Position numbers and translations under genes: made by a program. A stretch of DNA of 64,000 nt from Roseateles depolymerans (GTDB lineage Bacteria > Pseudomonadota > Gammaproteobacteria > Burkholderiales > Burkholderiaceae_C): positions 1,181,858-1,245,857 of the forward strand of contig NZ_QUMT01000001.1 in assembly GCF_003387155.1 (NCBI RefSeq), read 5' to 3'. Below are positions 35,220 through 47,054 of the stretch, in pieces (positions within the stretch are counted from its first letter, which is position 1; every line of letters begins with the position of its first letter). The notes beneath the pieces were generated by a model. That model did not search any database. It was not told the origin of the DNA and saw only the letters and a list, made by a program, of their open reading frames with translations.

Positions 35220-36260
35220 ATGTCTGATGTCGAGAGTTTTCCCCGTCCCCGTCGCCGCAAGGGCAGTGGCGCCGTCACCCTGCGTGACGTGGCCAAGCTG
35301 GCCGGCGTGGCCCCGATCACGGCGTCCCGTGCGCTGAACACACCGAACCAGGTGTCGGCAGAGGTGCGGGCGCGCGTGGCTGAGGCGGTCCGCAGCACGG
35401 GGTATGTGCCCAATCTGCTGGCAGGAGCCTTGTCGTCCATGCGCAGCCGCATGGTGGGCGTGTCGGTGCCGACGATTGCCGGGCTGGTGTTCCTGGAGAC
35501 GGTGCAGAGCTTGACCGAAGCGCTGTTTGCGGCGGGCTATCAGGTGCTGCTGGGGCAGACGGGGTACGACAACGCCCGTGAGGACGCGTGGCTGGAGGCC
35601 ATGATTGGCCGTCGCCCGGACGGACTGGTGCTCACCGGCACCAGCCACTCCGAGCAGGCGCGGCTGCGCTTGCGGGCTGCCGGTGTGCCGGTGGTGGAGA
35701 CCTGGGATCTGAGCGACGACCCGATCGACATGCTGGTGGGTTTTTCGCATGAAGCCCTGGGGCGCAGCGTGGCGGACTTCCTGGTGCAGCGGGGCTACCG
35801 TCGTCTGGCGGGCGTGGCCGGCAGCGACGAGCGTGCGCAGCGGCGCTTCCGGGCCTTCCAGGACCAGGCCAAGGCCCTGGGCGTGCCGGAGGTGCCGATT
35901 GCGAAGATGGCCACGCCTACCACGCTGGGCAGCGGCCGCCGCGGCCTGGCGGACCTGCTGGAGCGGCAGCCGGACATCGATGCCGTCTTTTGCAGCTCCG
36001 ATTCCCTGGCGGTGGGTGTGATGCTGGAGGCGCAGTCGCGCGGCCTTCGCATCCCGCAGGACCTGGCGGTCATCGGCTTTGGGGATCTGTCCATGTCGGC
36101 CGACATGTCGCCCGCGCTGACAACGGTCCGCATCGACGGCACGGCCATTGGCCGACAGGCGGCCCGCTTCATCATCGAGCGCGCCGAACGCAAGCCCGAG
36201 CCGCTGCAGCAGCGCACCATCGACGTCGGCTTCCAGATCATTCCCCGCGCCAGCACCTGA
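35220..36260 (+). CDS. LacI/GntR-type transcriptional regulator
   Basis: The 346-residue repressor has an N-terminal LacI helix-turn-helix (VTLRDVAKLAGVAPITASRA at about 20-39, hinge near 60) and a periplasmic-binding-protein-like effector domain (about 75-345). The effector domain starts RMVGVSVPTIAGLVFLETV and includes VIGFGDLSMSADMSPALTTV. The effector domain is close to the gluconate repressor GntR type. No sugar operon is adjacent. A perfect LacI-type palindrome lies 2.1 kb downstream before the GH9 cellulase, which makes this protein a candidate controller; that link is inference. Confidence 0.9.
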   Translation: MSDVESFPRPRRRKGSGAVTLRDVAKLAGVAPITASRALNTPNQVSAEVRARVAEAVRSTGYVPNLLAGALSSMRSRMVGVSVPTIAGLVFLETVQSLTEALFAAGYQVLLGQTGYDNAREDAWLEAMIGRRPDGLVLTGTSHSEQARLRLRAAGVPVVETWDLSDDPIDMLVGFSHEALGRSVADFLVQRGYRRLAGVAGSDERAQRRFRAFQDQAKALGVPEVPIAKMATPTTLGSGRRGLADLLERQPDIDAVFCSSDSLAVGVMLEAQSRGLRIPQDLAVIGFGDLSMSADMSPALTTVRIDGTAIGRQAARFIIERAERKPEPLQQRTIDVGFQIIPRAST

Positions 36261-36310
36261 CCCGCTGGTCGCGCCCTGGTCCCCGCGCTCCGCTACCCGT
36301 CGTCCCTCAT

Positions 36311-36402
36311 CGCCACGCGTCGCCCACGCATCGGGCACGCATCGCCAACGCATCGGGCACGCATCGCCAACGCATCGCCAACGCATCGCCAACGCATCGC
36401 TG
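36311..36402. repeat. ~8-copy 11-bp tandem repeat downstream of the LacI-family gene
   Basis: Units of the form ACGCATCGCCA (variants ACGCATCGGGC) repeat with an 11-bp period and are best conserved at the 3' end. The array fills part of the 293 bp between the regulator and phaR. No gene or ribosome-binding site is seen in the gap before 36540. Confidence 0.8.
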
Positions 36403-36553
36403 AGCCCGGGCCGAGTCCGCTTATCGCCCGTGATCGACCACGATCGCCCACCGCACCGATCGCTGCCCGCCCCGGCAACGGCTCGGTGTAAATACGTGTC
36501 AGGGGGGAGACAGCGGCACTCCTAAAATGGGCGGACACCCCAGAGGAGACAAC

Positions 36554-37144
36554 ATGGTGACGGCCCGACGCGGAAAATCCGCCCCAGGCACCGACGAGGC
36601 CGGGCGGAGCCAAGGCCCGCGCGTCCTGAAGAAGTATCCCAACCGGCGTCTCTACGACACCCACACCAGCAGCTACATCACGCTGGCGGACGTGAAGAAG
36701 ATGGTGCTGGAGGGCGCTGAGTTCGAAGTCCGCGATGCCAAGACCGGTGAAGAACTCACCCGGTCCATCCTGCTGCAGATCATCCTGGAAGAGGAGATGG
36801 GCGGCATGCCCATGTTCTCCACGCCGCTGCTGGCGCAGATCATCCGTTTCTACGGCCACGCCATGCAGGGCATGATGGGCGCCTATCTCGAAAAGAACCT
36901 GCAGACCTTCACCGAGATGCAGGCCCGCTTTGCCGAACAGAGCCAGGGCGCCGCTTTCAACCCGGAGCTGTGGTCGCAATTCATGAGTGGCCAGGCCCCC
37001 GTGATGCAGGGCCTGATGGGCAACTACCTGGAGCAGTCCAAGAACCTGTTCCTGCAGATGCAGGAACAGTTCGAGAAGGCCGGCAGCCTCTTTCCAGGCA
37101 TGCCCGGAATGCCGGGCATGCCGGGGTTCCCGCCCAAGAAATAG
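36554..37144 (+). CDS. phaR: polyhydroxyalkanoate synthesis repressor
   Basis: The 196-residue DNA- and PHB-binding regulator has the PHB_acc_N domain near its N-terminus (KKYPNRRLYDTHTSSYITL) and following PHB accumulation domains with ILEEEMGGMPMFS and a long amphipathic C-terminal half (FLQMQEQFEKAG). It ends in a PGMPGMPGMPGFPPKK tail. PhaR represses phasin and its own gene when no PHB granules are present. The start at 36554 follows AGAGGAGACAAC. Together with hbdH it shows a PHB-storing organism. The stop begins a run of in-frame TAG codons. Confidence 0.94.
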   Translation: MVTARRGKSAPGTDEAGRSQGPRVLKKYPNRRLYDTHTSSYITLADVKKMVLEGAEFEVRDAKTGEELTRSILLQIILEEEMGGMPMFSTPLLAQIIRFYGHAMQGMMGAYLEKNLQTFTEMQARFAEQSQGAAFNPELWSQFMSGQAPVMQGLMGNYLEQSKNLFLQMQEQFEKAGSLFPGMPGMPGMPGFPPKK

Positions 37145-37185
37145 GGCCCATAGCGCCAATAGGGCCAATAGGGCCAGTAGGGCTC
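37142..37185. repeat. 9-bp tandem repeat with five in-frame TAG codons after phaR
   Basis: TAG triplets occur at 37142 (the phaR stop), 37151, 37160, 37169 and 37178, all in the phaR frame, within a TAGGGCCAA-type 9-bp unit. Confidence 0.8.
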
Positions 37186-37258
37186 TCCCACCATCGGTCC
37201 GTCGCGCGCCCGGGAGGGGCGCGCGTGCGGATGACCGTGGTGATCGGGCCACGCCTAG

Positions 37259-38053
37259 TCAGGGCTTCGACGCCTCGATGCTCGCCTGCGTGAAGGCCGG
37301 ATACCCTGCCGGCCGGTAGGTGTTGAGGTTGCTCAGGAAATTGTTGTCCCGCATCGGGATGGTGCCGGAGCCGTAGTCATAGCTGTTCAGGCGGCTGCGC
37401 ATCTGCTCGTTGGTCAGGCCGTCGCCCTTGACTTCATACCAGCTCACGATGGCCGGCGTGACGAACTGGCCATAGCCGTTCTCCGCCACTTCATTGACCT
37501 TGGCCATGCGCATGGCATGGGTGGTGACGCCGTCCTTGTGATAGACGATCTTCACATGGCCATTGCTGTCCAGCGGCAGGCTGGCGGCGGCCACATTGAA
37601 GAGATCGCCATGGGCGCTGTAGCCCGCGTGCGTGACGACGCCATTGCGGGTCCACACGGCGGCATGTTCCCAGTCGTGCCGATGGCCGCCGCCGAAGACG
37701 GTGGCCTGGTCCTTCAGGAAATACAGCGCATAGAAGTGGCCGCAATAGACGTCACTGCCGCTGGTGATGCAGGCATGCCGATGCAGCGTATTGGCATAGT
37801 CCATGAAGTTGTTCTTGCGGCAGCCGCCGGTGATGCTGCCCGACGGCGCCAGTCCGCCATTTTGCGCGCCACTGCGGCTGATGCCGGCGCTGGGCAGGCA
37901 GCCGTCGGTGTCGAAATCAAAGACGGGATAGGTGGCTGCGATGTTCACCGTGGTGGGCCAGGCGGCATCCAGGCGGGGGAAGTCATCGGCACAGGCGGAT
38001 GTGCCGACACTGGCCAGTGCCAGGCCGATCAGGGCAGGGGACAGACGTTGCAT
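37259..38053 (-). CDS. NPP1/NLP-family (necrosis- and ethylene-inducing-like) secreted protein
   Basis: The 264-residue protein has a signal peptide (about 1-23) and an NPP1 domain covering the rest. It carries the family heptapeptide GHRHDWE in VFGGGHRHDWEHAAVW, whose acidic and His residues bind the metal needed for membrane damage. Cysteine pairs (Cys in CRKNNF, CITSG, CGHFY) suggest disulfides. NLPs from plant-associated microbes permeabilise plant plasma membranes; others are non-toxic. The start at MQRLSP follows GAGGAATTCC. The neighbours are GH9 and GH48 cellulases, which supports action on plant material. Confidence 0.92.
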   Translation of the reverse strand: MQRLSPALIGLALASVGTSACADDFPRLDAAWPTTVNIAATYPVFDFDTDGCLPSAGISRSGAQNGGLAPSGSITGGCRKNNFMDYANTLHRHACITSGSDVYCGHFYALYFLKDQATVFGGGHRHDWEHAAVWTRNGVVTHAGYSAHGDLFNVAAASLPLDSNGHVKIVYHKDGVTTHAMRMAKVNEVAENGYGQFVTPAIVSWYEVKGDGLTNEQMRSRLNSYDYGSGTIPMRDNNFLSNLNTYRPAGYPAFTQASIEASKP

Positions 38054-38221
38054 GGAATTCCTCCTCAATGATTCAGAAACCGCGCACTGTGCGGGGATGA
38101 GACGACGGACCTGTGACGGACGGTCTGATCCGAATGGGGATGCGAAACAGCCCCTGTTGCAGATGTTTGTTTTCGCAAGAGGTGGTTGACGACTCCCGGA
38201 AATCGGAAGAGCATCGCGTCA

Positions 38222-38256
38222 CTGAATGCATTCACTGACGGAGTGCATTCATTCAG
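38222..38256. promoter_or_regulatory. imperfect inverted repeat (13 of 15 positions) in the NLP-GH9 intergenic region
   Basis: CTGAATGCATTCACT and AGTGCATTCATTCAG face each other around GACGG. The outer 7 bp (CTGAATG/CATTCAG) and inner 4 bp are perfect. It could be an operator or a hairpin in a leader RNA. Confidence 0.45.
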
Positions 38257-38295
38257 GGCTCATCGCCGGACCCCCTGTCCGGACGATTGTCCTGA

Positions 38296-41490
<3,195 letters not shown>

Positions 41491-41515
41491 GTCCGTTCCC
41501 ATTCACCCCCAAAGG

Positions 41516-41533
41516 CCCGTCATTCGTGACGGG
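41516..41533 (+). terminator. intercistronic hairpin with UUCG loop between GH9 and GH48 genes
   Basis: CCCGTCA-TTCG-TGACGGG forms a 7-bp stem capped by a stable UUCG tetraloop, 25 bp after the GH9 stop. The sequence after it is TCGGGGG, not a T tract. It probably stabilises or processes a shared GH9-GH48 mRNA. Confidence 0.5.
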
Positions 41534-41577
41534 TCGGGGGTTACTCACGCCCGAAATCCGGGTCATAGGAGACAACC

Positions 41578-44547
41578 ATGTTCCGTTTTCCCCGCAAGGC
41601 CTTGCTGGCCGCCGCTCTGGTCGCTGCGTTTGGGGCCCATGCCCAGACCGACTACAACCAGCGCTTCCTGCAGCAATACAACAAGATCAAGAACCCCGCC
41701 AACGGCTACTTCAGCCCGGAAGGGGTGCCTTACCACTCGGTGGAGACCTTGATTGTCGAAGCGCCGGACCACGGCCACGAGACCACGTCCGAGGCCTACA
41801 GCTTCTGGATCTGGCTGGAGGCGCAGTACGGCCGGGTCACGGGCGACTGGGGTCCGCTGAATGCAGCCTGGGCCAACATGGAAAAGTACATCATTCCCGC
41901 ACCGGCGGACCAGCCGACCAACAGCTTCTACAACGCCACCAAGCCGGCCTCGTACGCCGGGGAATATGCACTGCCGAAGAACTATCCATCCCCGCTGGAA
42001 TTCGGCACCCCGGTGGGACAGGACCCGATCGGCAATGAGCTGGCCACCACCTACGGCAGCCGCGACATCTACGGCATGCACTGGCTGATGGACGTGGACA
42101 ACTGGTATGGGTATGGGCGCTGCGGCGACGGCGTGACCAAGCCGGCCTACATCAACACCTTCCAGCGCGGCGCCCAGGAATCGGTGTGGGAAACGGTGCC
42201 TCATCCGTCCTGCGAGACCTTCAAATGGGGCCGCACGGGCGGGAACCAGGGATTCCTGAGTCTCTTCACCGGTGATTCCAACTACGCCAAGCAATGGCGC
42301 TACACCAATGCGCCCGATGCGGACGGCCGCGCCATCCAGGCCATTTACTGGGCCAACATCTGGGCGACCGAACAGGGCAAGGGCGCCCAGGTGGCCGACC
42401 TGGTCAAGAAGGCCGCGAAGATGGGCGACTTCCTGCGCTACGCGATGTTCGACAAGTACTTCAAGCGGATTGGCAATTGCGTGGGGCCTACCACCTGCCC
42501 GGGCGGCACCGGCGCTGCGGACAGCAATGGCCTGCGCGACAACCAGCACTACCTGATGTCCTGGTATTACGCCTGGGGCGGTGCGCTGGACTCCTCCGCG
42601 GGATGGGCTTGGCGCATCAGCTCCTCCCACAACCACTTCGGCTATCAAAACCCGATGGTGGCGTGGGCGCTGTCCACCCAGCCGGCCTTCAAGCCTTTGT
42701 CGCCCTCGGCCTCCGGCGATTGGGGCAAGAGCTTCCAGCGGCAGATGGAGTTCTACCGCTGGCTGCAGTCCGCCGACGGCGCCATTGCCGGCGGCGCGAC
42801 CAACAGCTGGAACGGCAATCATGAGCAGCCGCCCGCCGGCACGCCGACCTTCTACGGCATGTTCTATGACGAAGCCCCGGTCTATCACGACCCGGCGTCC
42901 AACACTTGGTTCGGCTTCCAGGTGTGGTCCATGCAGCGGGTGGCCGAGCTCTACTACGTGAGCAATGACGCGCAGGCCAAGGCGCTGCTGGACAAGTGGG
43001 CCGCATGGGCCATTGCCAATACGCGGCTGCTGGCGGATGGCACCTATGAGATTCCATCGACCCTGCAATGGTCCGGCAAGCCGGATACGTGGAACCCTGC
43101 CAACCCCGGCAGCAATGCCAACCTGCGGGTGACGGTCACGGAGTTCACCAATGATGTGGGCACCGCCGCCGCCTATGCCCGTACCCTGAGCTACTACGCG
43201 GCGAAGTCCGGCAATGCAGCCGCGAAGAACACCGCGCGTGAACTGCTGGACCGCATGTGGGCGAAGTATCAGGACAGCAAGGGCCTGGCGGTGGGTGAGA
43301 AGCGCAAGGACTATCTGCGCTTTGACGACCCCTACAACGCCGCGACCGGCGATGGCGTCTATGTGCCGCCGGGCTGGACCGGCACCAATGCGCAGGGGGC
43401 CGTCATCGATGCCAATTCGACCTTCCTGAGCATCCGGCCCAAGTACCAGCAGGACCCGGATTTCGCCAAGCTGAGCGCCTATCTGGCCGGTGGACCGGAG
43501 CCGACCTGGGTGTACCACCGCTTCTGGGCGCAGGCGGACATCGCGCTGGCACAGGCGGACTATGGGCGGCTGTTCCCGGCCACGGGGCCATCCATCGTGG
43601 TGTCCAAGTCCAGCGTGACGGTGCCGGAAGGTGGCGCGGCCAGCTTTGGGGTGTCGCTGTCGGAGAAGCCGGCGGGCACGGTGACCGTGTCTGTGGCCAA
43701 GGCGGCTGGAGGGGATGCCGACCTGGCCACGGCCACGCCGTCCCTGGTCTTCACGCCGGACAACTACGCAACGGCGCAGACGGTGACCGTCACGGCGGCG
43801 AAGGATGCCGACGCAGTCAATGGCACCGCCACCTTCACCCTCAGCGCTGCCGGTCTGAACGGGGCCAGCGTGCTGGCGACCGAGCAGGACTTGGACATCG
43901 TCGTGCCGGTGGAGTTGGTGGTGTCTTCGGCGGCGGTGTCCGTGCCGGAGACCGGGACCCAGAGCTTCACCGTGAAGCTCGCGTCGGCACCCACCGGCAA
44001 CGTCACCGTCACGGTGGCGCGGACGTCGGGGGACACGGACATTTCCGTGTCCAGCGGCGCAAGCCTGGTGTTCACGCCGGCCACCTGGAACACGGCCCAG
44101 ACGGTGACCCTGGCCGCCGCCAAGGACGCTGATTCGCTCAACGGCGTGGCCACGATCAGCATCAGTGCCACGAATGCCGTCACCCGGACGGTCACCGCCA
44201 CGGAGATCGACAACGACGTGAAGAACTGCGCCGTGGTGTTCGACACCAGCAATGACTGGGGCAGTGGCCAGGTGCCGAGCATCCGACTGAGCAACCTGGG
44301 CACGACGCCGCTGAGCAATTGGTCGCTGACGTTCACCGAAAGCAATGCGTTCACGCTCAGCAATTCGTGGAGCGGCACCTTCTCGGTCAATGGTCGGACC
44401 ATCACCATCACGCCGGTGGCCTGGAATGGGACGATTGCGCCCAACAGCTCGGTGGATCTGGGCATGCAGCTCAGCTATTCCGGCGCCAAGCCGGTGCCGA
44501 CCGGGCTGACCTGGGTGGGCCAGAGCTGTGACATCACGGTGAAGTAA
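41578..44547 (+). CDS. GH48 cellulase (reducing-end cellobiohydrolase type) with two beta-sandwich domains and CBM2
   Basis: The 989-residue secreted enzyme has a cleavable signal (about 1-22, ending GAHA). The GH48 catalytic domain (about 24-665) includes [18 protein letters not shown], containing the family's catalytic Glu, plus [18 protein letters not shown] and [17 protein letters not shown]. Two beta-sandwich domains (about 671-775 and 779-875), each opening with VTVPEGG- or [11 protein letters not shown] strands, are Calx-beta-like. A C-terminal CBM2 (about 883-989) closely resembles that of the GH9 neighbour. GH48 enzymes release cellobiose from chain ends and are the main partners of GH9 in cellulose breakdown. 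Confidence 0.96.
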   Translation: MFRFPRKALLAAALVAAFGAHAQTDYNQRFLQQYNKIKNPANGYFSPEGVPYHSVETLIVEAPDHGHETTSEAYSFWIWLEAQYGRVTGDWGPLNAAWANMEKYIIPAPADQPTNSFYNATKPASYAGEYALPKNYPSPLEFGTPVGQDPIGNELATTYGSRDIYGMHWLMDVDNWYGYGRCGDGVTKPAYINTFQRGAQESVWETVPHPSCETFKWGRTGGNQGFLSLFTGDSNYAKQWRYTNAPDADGRAIQAIYWANIWATEQGKGAQVADLVKKAAKMGDFLRYAMFDKYFKRIGNCVGPTTCPGGTGAADSNGLRDNQHYLMSWYYAWGGALDSSAGWAWRISSSHNHFGYQNPMVAWALSTQPAFKPLSPSASGDWGKSFQRQMEFYRWLQSADGAIAGGATNSWNGNHEQPPAGTPTFYGMFYDEAPVYHDPASNTWFGFQVWSMQRVAELYYVSNDAQAKALLDKWAAWAIANTRLLADGTYEIPSTLQWSGKPDTWNPANPGSNANLRVTVTEFTNDVGTAAAYARTLSYYAAKSGNAAAKNTARELLDRMWAKYQDSKGLAVGEKRKDYLRFDDPYNAATGDGVYVPPGWTGTNAQGAVIDANSTFLSIRPKYQQDPDFAKLSAYLAGGPEPTWVYHRFWAQADIALAQADYGRLFPATGPSIVVSKSSVTVPEGGAASFGVSLSEKPAGTVTVSVAKAAGGDADLATATPSLVFTPDNYATAQTVTVTAAKDADAVNGTATFTLSAAGLNGASVLATEQDLDIVVPVELVVSSAAVSVPETGTQSFTVKLASAPTGNVTVTVARTSGDTDISVSSGASLVFTPATWNTAQTVTLAAAKDADSLNGVATISISATNAVTRTVTATEIDNDVKNCAVVFDTSNDWGSGQVPSIRLSNLGTTPLSNWSLTFTESNAFTLSNSWSGTFSVNGRTITITPVAWNGTIAPNSSVDLGMQLSYSGAKPVPTGLTWVGQSCDITVK

Positions 44548-44608
44548 GGCAGGGGAGGGCGGCGCCCTGCTGGTGCCGCCCTCGTTCCACACAAGAGGGA
44601 GACAAGTG

Positions 44609-45178
44609 ATGAACAAGACCATCTTGGCCGCTGCTGGAGCGGGCGCTGTGGCGGCGGCCGCCTGGGTGGGCTGGACCGCGGACCAGCTTCAGCAGCAGGA
44701 TCGCGACCTGCTGGCCCGCTGGGCGGAGGTGCACGCTGCGGAGCAGGCGCAGTTCTCGGAAGTTCCGGTGGTGTTGGCGCTGGTCGATCAGAAGGCCGCG
44801 GTGGACCCCAGTGTCAGGGCTGGCGCCCGGGCGCGATGCGGCTCGCTTGGGGAGTTCGACAACGGGACTGTGTTGATGGACGATGAGCAGCGGTTTGATC
44901 GCTACAAGCAGGTCCGGGCGGAATGCACCGGTCAGTTGTTCCGGTTGATGGCGGCCGTGCGGGCAGACCCGGCGCTGTGGTCTGACGCGCATGTACGGGG
45001 CCTGTATCAGTCGATGACGCAGGGGCAGACTGCCGTGGATGCGGCGCGGTACCGATACCGGCATGCATTGAAGTCCTACAACGCGCAGGTGCAGGGTCTG
45101 CCCACCCGCGTGGCTGCGGTGGTGCTCGGCTACCGCGAACGGCCGGATTTTGTGAGGCTGGCGCAGCAGGGCGCGTGA
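44609..45178 (+). CDS. divergent LemA-like membrane-anchored protein
   Basis: The 189-residue protein has one N-terminal membrane segment (about 4-24) and a helical remainder. The last part, YNAQVQGLPTRVAAVVLGYRERPDF, cut here at YNAQVQGLPTRVAAVVLGYR, follows the LemA-family C-terminal pattern. The usual LemA N-terminal motif with its RRxDLVPNL segment is missing, so the match is partial. Function is unknown. The start at 44609 follows AGAGGGAGACAAGTG. It opens a run of small accessory genes after the cellulases. Confidence 0.65.
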   Translation: MNKTILAAAGAGAVAAAAWVGWTADQLQQQDRDLLARWAEVHAAEQAQFSEVPVVLALVDQKAAVDPSVRAGARARCGSLGEFDNGTVLMDDEQRFDRYKQVRAECTGQLFRLMAAVRADPALWSDAHVRGLYQSMTQGQTAVDAARYRYRHALKSYNAQVQGLPTRVAAVVLGYRERPDFVRLAQQGA

Positions 45179-45212
45179 GGGCAATGGCTGGATAGGATGC
45201 CAGAATCACAGG

Positions 45213-45620
45213 ATGACTCGCATCGATCCAGCGCTCGACCTCGACGCCATTCTGTTTGAAGCCGCAGCGGCGCTGTTTCCCAATGAGGATCCGCCGCCGC
45301 ACATCGACGTGCATGCGCGTGACGCGATGGGCGACACGCCGCTGCATGTGATGCTGATGCAAGGGAATGAAGCAGCGGCGTTGGTGCTGATCCGCCAAGG
45401 AGCGGATGTGAATGCGGCCGGGGAGATGGAAGAGACCCCGCTGCATGTGGCGGCCCGGCATTCGAGCGCCGAGACGATTGGCGCCTTGCTCCAGGCCGGT
45501 GCGCGGGTGGACCTACAGTCCGCTTTTGGCCAGACGGCCCAGAGCCTGGCCGAGGAGTTGCAAAGGGCGGACGTGTTCAGGGCGGGGCTGCTGGTTGCGA
45601 AGCGGCGGAAAGGGAGCTGA
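45213..45620 (+). CDS. small ankyrin-repeat protein
   Basis: The 135-residue protein holds about three ankyrin repeats: DAMGDTPLHVMLMQGNEAAA, then ADVNAAGEMEETPLHVAARH, then ARVDLQSAFGQTAQSLAEEL. There is no signal peptide. Ankyrin proteins of this size are protein-binding adaptors, and some serve as immunity proteins, but nothing here shows the partner. The next gene begins 4 bp after its stop, which indicates an operon. Confidence 0.85.
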   Translation: MTRIDPALDLDAILFEAAAALFPNEDPPPHIDVHARDAMGDTPLHVMLMQGNEAAALVLIRQGADVNAAGEMEETPLHVAARHSSAETIGALLQAGARVDLQSAFGQTAQSLAEELQRADVFRAGLLVAKRRKGS

Positions 45621-45624
45621 GCGT

Positions 45625-46077
45625 ATGGACATGAAGTCCCCACAACTGCACTTGCGATTTGTGCCGGACACTGACCAGACCGGTGAGCTGTTCGTTCACG
45701 CAGAGAGCGAAGGTTTCGCTGGCGCCGCTTCGGCATGGTTCCACTTCCGGGAGATCCGCGAGTTTGGGGTACTGCTGACCGCGCGTTGCCCCTTGCCGCC
45801 GGGCGAGACCTTGACCTTGAAAGGTGGTTACTGGGAGACGGGGACGCAGCGTCCTCGGCTTGAAGAAACGCTGGTTGGTCTGACCGTCTATGCCGTCGGC
45901 ACCACCGGCACAATGGCCGTCAGCGTGGAGCTCATGGATGGGACGTATGAGGGCCAGCGAAAAGCGTCGAGAGCCCAGGTCCGACTGGAGATCTTGACCG
46001 ACTGCAGCACGCTCCGAACCTTCGGGGAGGCCATTGCGGGCCTTGTGCAGGGCGGCGAGCGTACGGTGGGCTTGTAG
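45625..46077 (+). CDS. hypothetical protein, operon partner of the ankyrin protein
   Basis: The 150-residue protein begins MDMKSPQLHLRFVPDTDQTG and looks like a soluble, mostly beta-strand protein (ELFVHAESEGFAGAASAWFH, then TLTLKGGYWETG). It has no signal peptide or membrane segment. I do not recognise the family. The size and position next to a small ankyrin gene are typical of immunity-like or effector-accessory genes, but that is only context. Confidence 0.65.
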   Translation: MDMKSPQLHLRFVPDTDQTGELFVHAESEGFAGAASAWFHFREIREFGVLLTARCPLPPGETLTLKGGYWETGTQRPRLEETLVGLTVYAVGTTGTMAVSVELMDGTYEGQRKASRAQVRLEILTDCSTLRTFGEAIAGLVQGGERTVGL

Positions 46078-46091
46078 CGCGCTGCGATGAG

Positions 46092-46409
46092 ATGCTGACG
46101 TCCCAACATCCATTTGAAGGCCGAATGCACCCTCCGAACCTCCTGAGCGCTTGCCTGTTGTGCGTCACAGCATGGGATGAAACAGCAGCCTGGTTTCCTG
46201 GCATGGGCAGCTATGTCGAAGAGCAGTTCTTTCGATTGCTCCAGCTTAGCTCCCCCATGTCGCGGGCCCAGGCAAAAACACTGGTGAAGAAGATTGCCGC
46301 GAGAGAGCCGTTTGAGGTGCTTCTGATGAAGGCAACCCACGCCCAGGGAATGGCCCACCTTCTGCAAAGCATTGGCGGGCAGGTGAGCATTCGACGCTGT
46401 GGTGACTAA
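46092..46409 (+). CDS. small protein with an L7/L12 C-terminal-like domain
   Basis: Up to 105 residues. The last 50 (SRAQAKTLVKKIAAREPFEV, then GMAHLLQSIGGQVSIRR) follow the helix-strand pattern of the ribosomal L7/L12 C-terminal/ClpS-like fold: AKxLV, a basic-Pro step, then a helix ending in GGQV-type glycines. The start is uncertain; ATG 46092 is 15 bp behind the previous stop, and ATGs at 46125 and 46203 are possible. Base composition is slightly lower in GC than that of its neighbours. Function unknown. Confidence 0.55.
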   Translation: MLTSQHPFEGRMHPPNLLSACLLCVTAWDETAAWFPGMGSYVEEQFFRLLQLSSPMSRAQAKTLVKKIAAREPFEVLLMKATHAQGMAHLLQSIGGQVSIRRCGD

Positions 46410-46566
46410 GGGGCCCTGCGGCGACTCCTCGTTGCACCGGTGGACTACACCGAAGAAGCCTACGTTGTGGCCGACCTGAGACAGTCCGGTGGAGCGTATG
46501 CGGAAGCGAAAGCGGCGTCCGCATCGCGGGAGGAACCCAGAGGGCGAGAGCCAATGTGCCAAGGGA

Positions 46567-46959
46567 TCAGGCGTGCTGGTATCGATGCTCTTGTGTTTCG
46601 CCGCCCCACCCATAAGCGGCCGCACGAGCGTCGATGACGTAGATGTAGGAGTGATCGGCAACGCCTCCGAGAAGGCGATTCATCTCTTCATGCACGTCTC
46701 GCATGTACCTGGCCTTCTCCGCCTTCGTGTTGGTTTCGTCGGTGATGCTCACACTCCAGTGATAGCTGCGTTTCGTGCTGGCGGTGAGAACACTGCCGGC
46801 GATGAACCAGCGCGAAGCGGCGATGAAGTCGATGACGACCGCGGTGAGGGCAGGGTCCTTGCCGAGAATCCGCGCCGTCAGCTCGGACGCTGAAGCGGCG
46901 ATCTTTGCTGCGAGGCTATCGTCTGGGTCACCAGAGACCTGGATGTGAATGTAGGGCAT
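46567..46959 (-). CDS. tautomerase-family (4-oxalocrotonate tautomerase-like) protein
   Basis: The 130-residue protein begins MPYIHIQVSGDPDD. The start at 46959 is chosen because tautomerases need Pro directly after the initiator Met as the catalytic base; the upstream in-frame ATG would mask it. The rest (ITARILGKDPALTAVVIDFI-like helix-strand, then RSYHWSVSITDETNTK) fits a long tautomerase with a fused repeat. The substrate is unknown. It is divergent from the LysR-type regulator, which probably controls it. Confidence 0.8.
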   Translation of the reverse strand: MPYIHIQVSGDPDDSLAAKIAASASELTARILGKDPALTAVVIDFIAASRWFIAGSVLTASTKRSYHWSVSITDETNTKAEKARYMRDVHEEMNRLLGGVADHSYIYVIDARAAAYGWGGETQEHRYQHA

Positions 46960-47054
46960 GCTGAGCTCCATGAAGTCTTTAGGAGTGGCCACTGTCGGTC
47001 TGATGTACTTTCCAGACAAGCGATAAACTTTTGGTCAACTCTTCAGAATCGCTG

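Noticed and set aside
41563..44622. Minus-strand open frame of about 1000 codons over the GH48 gene
   Set aside because: Antisense of a complete GH48 enzyme; no ribosome-binding site or motif.
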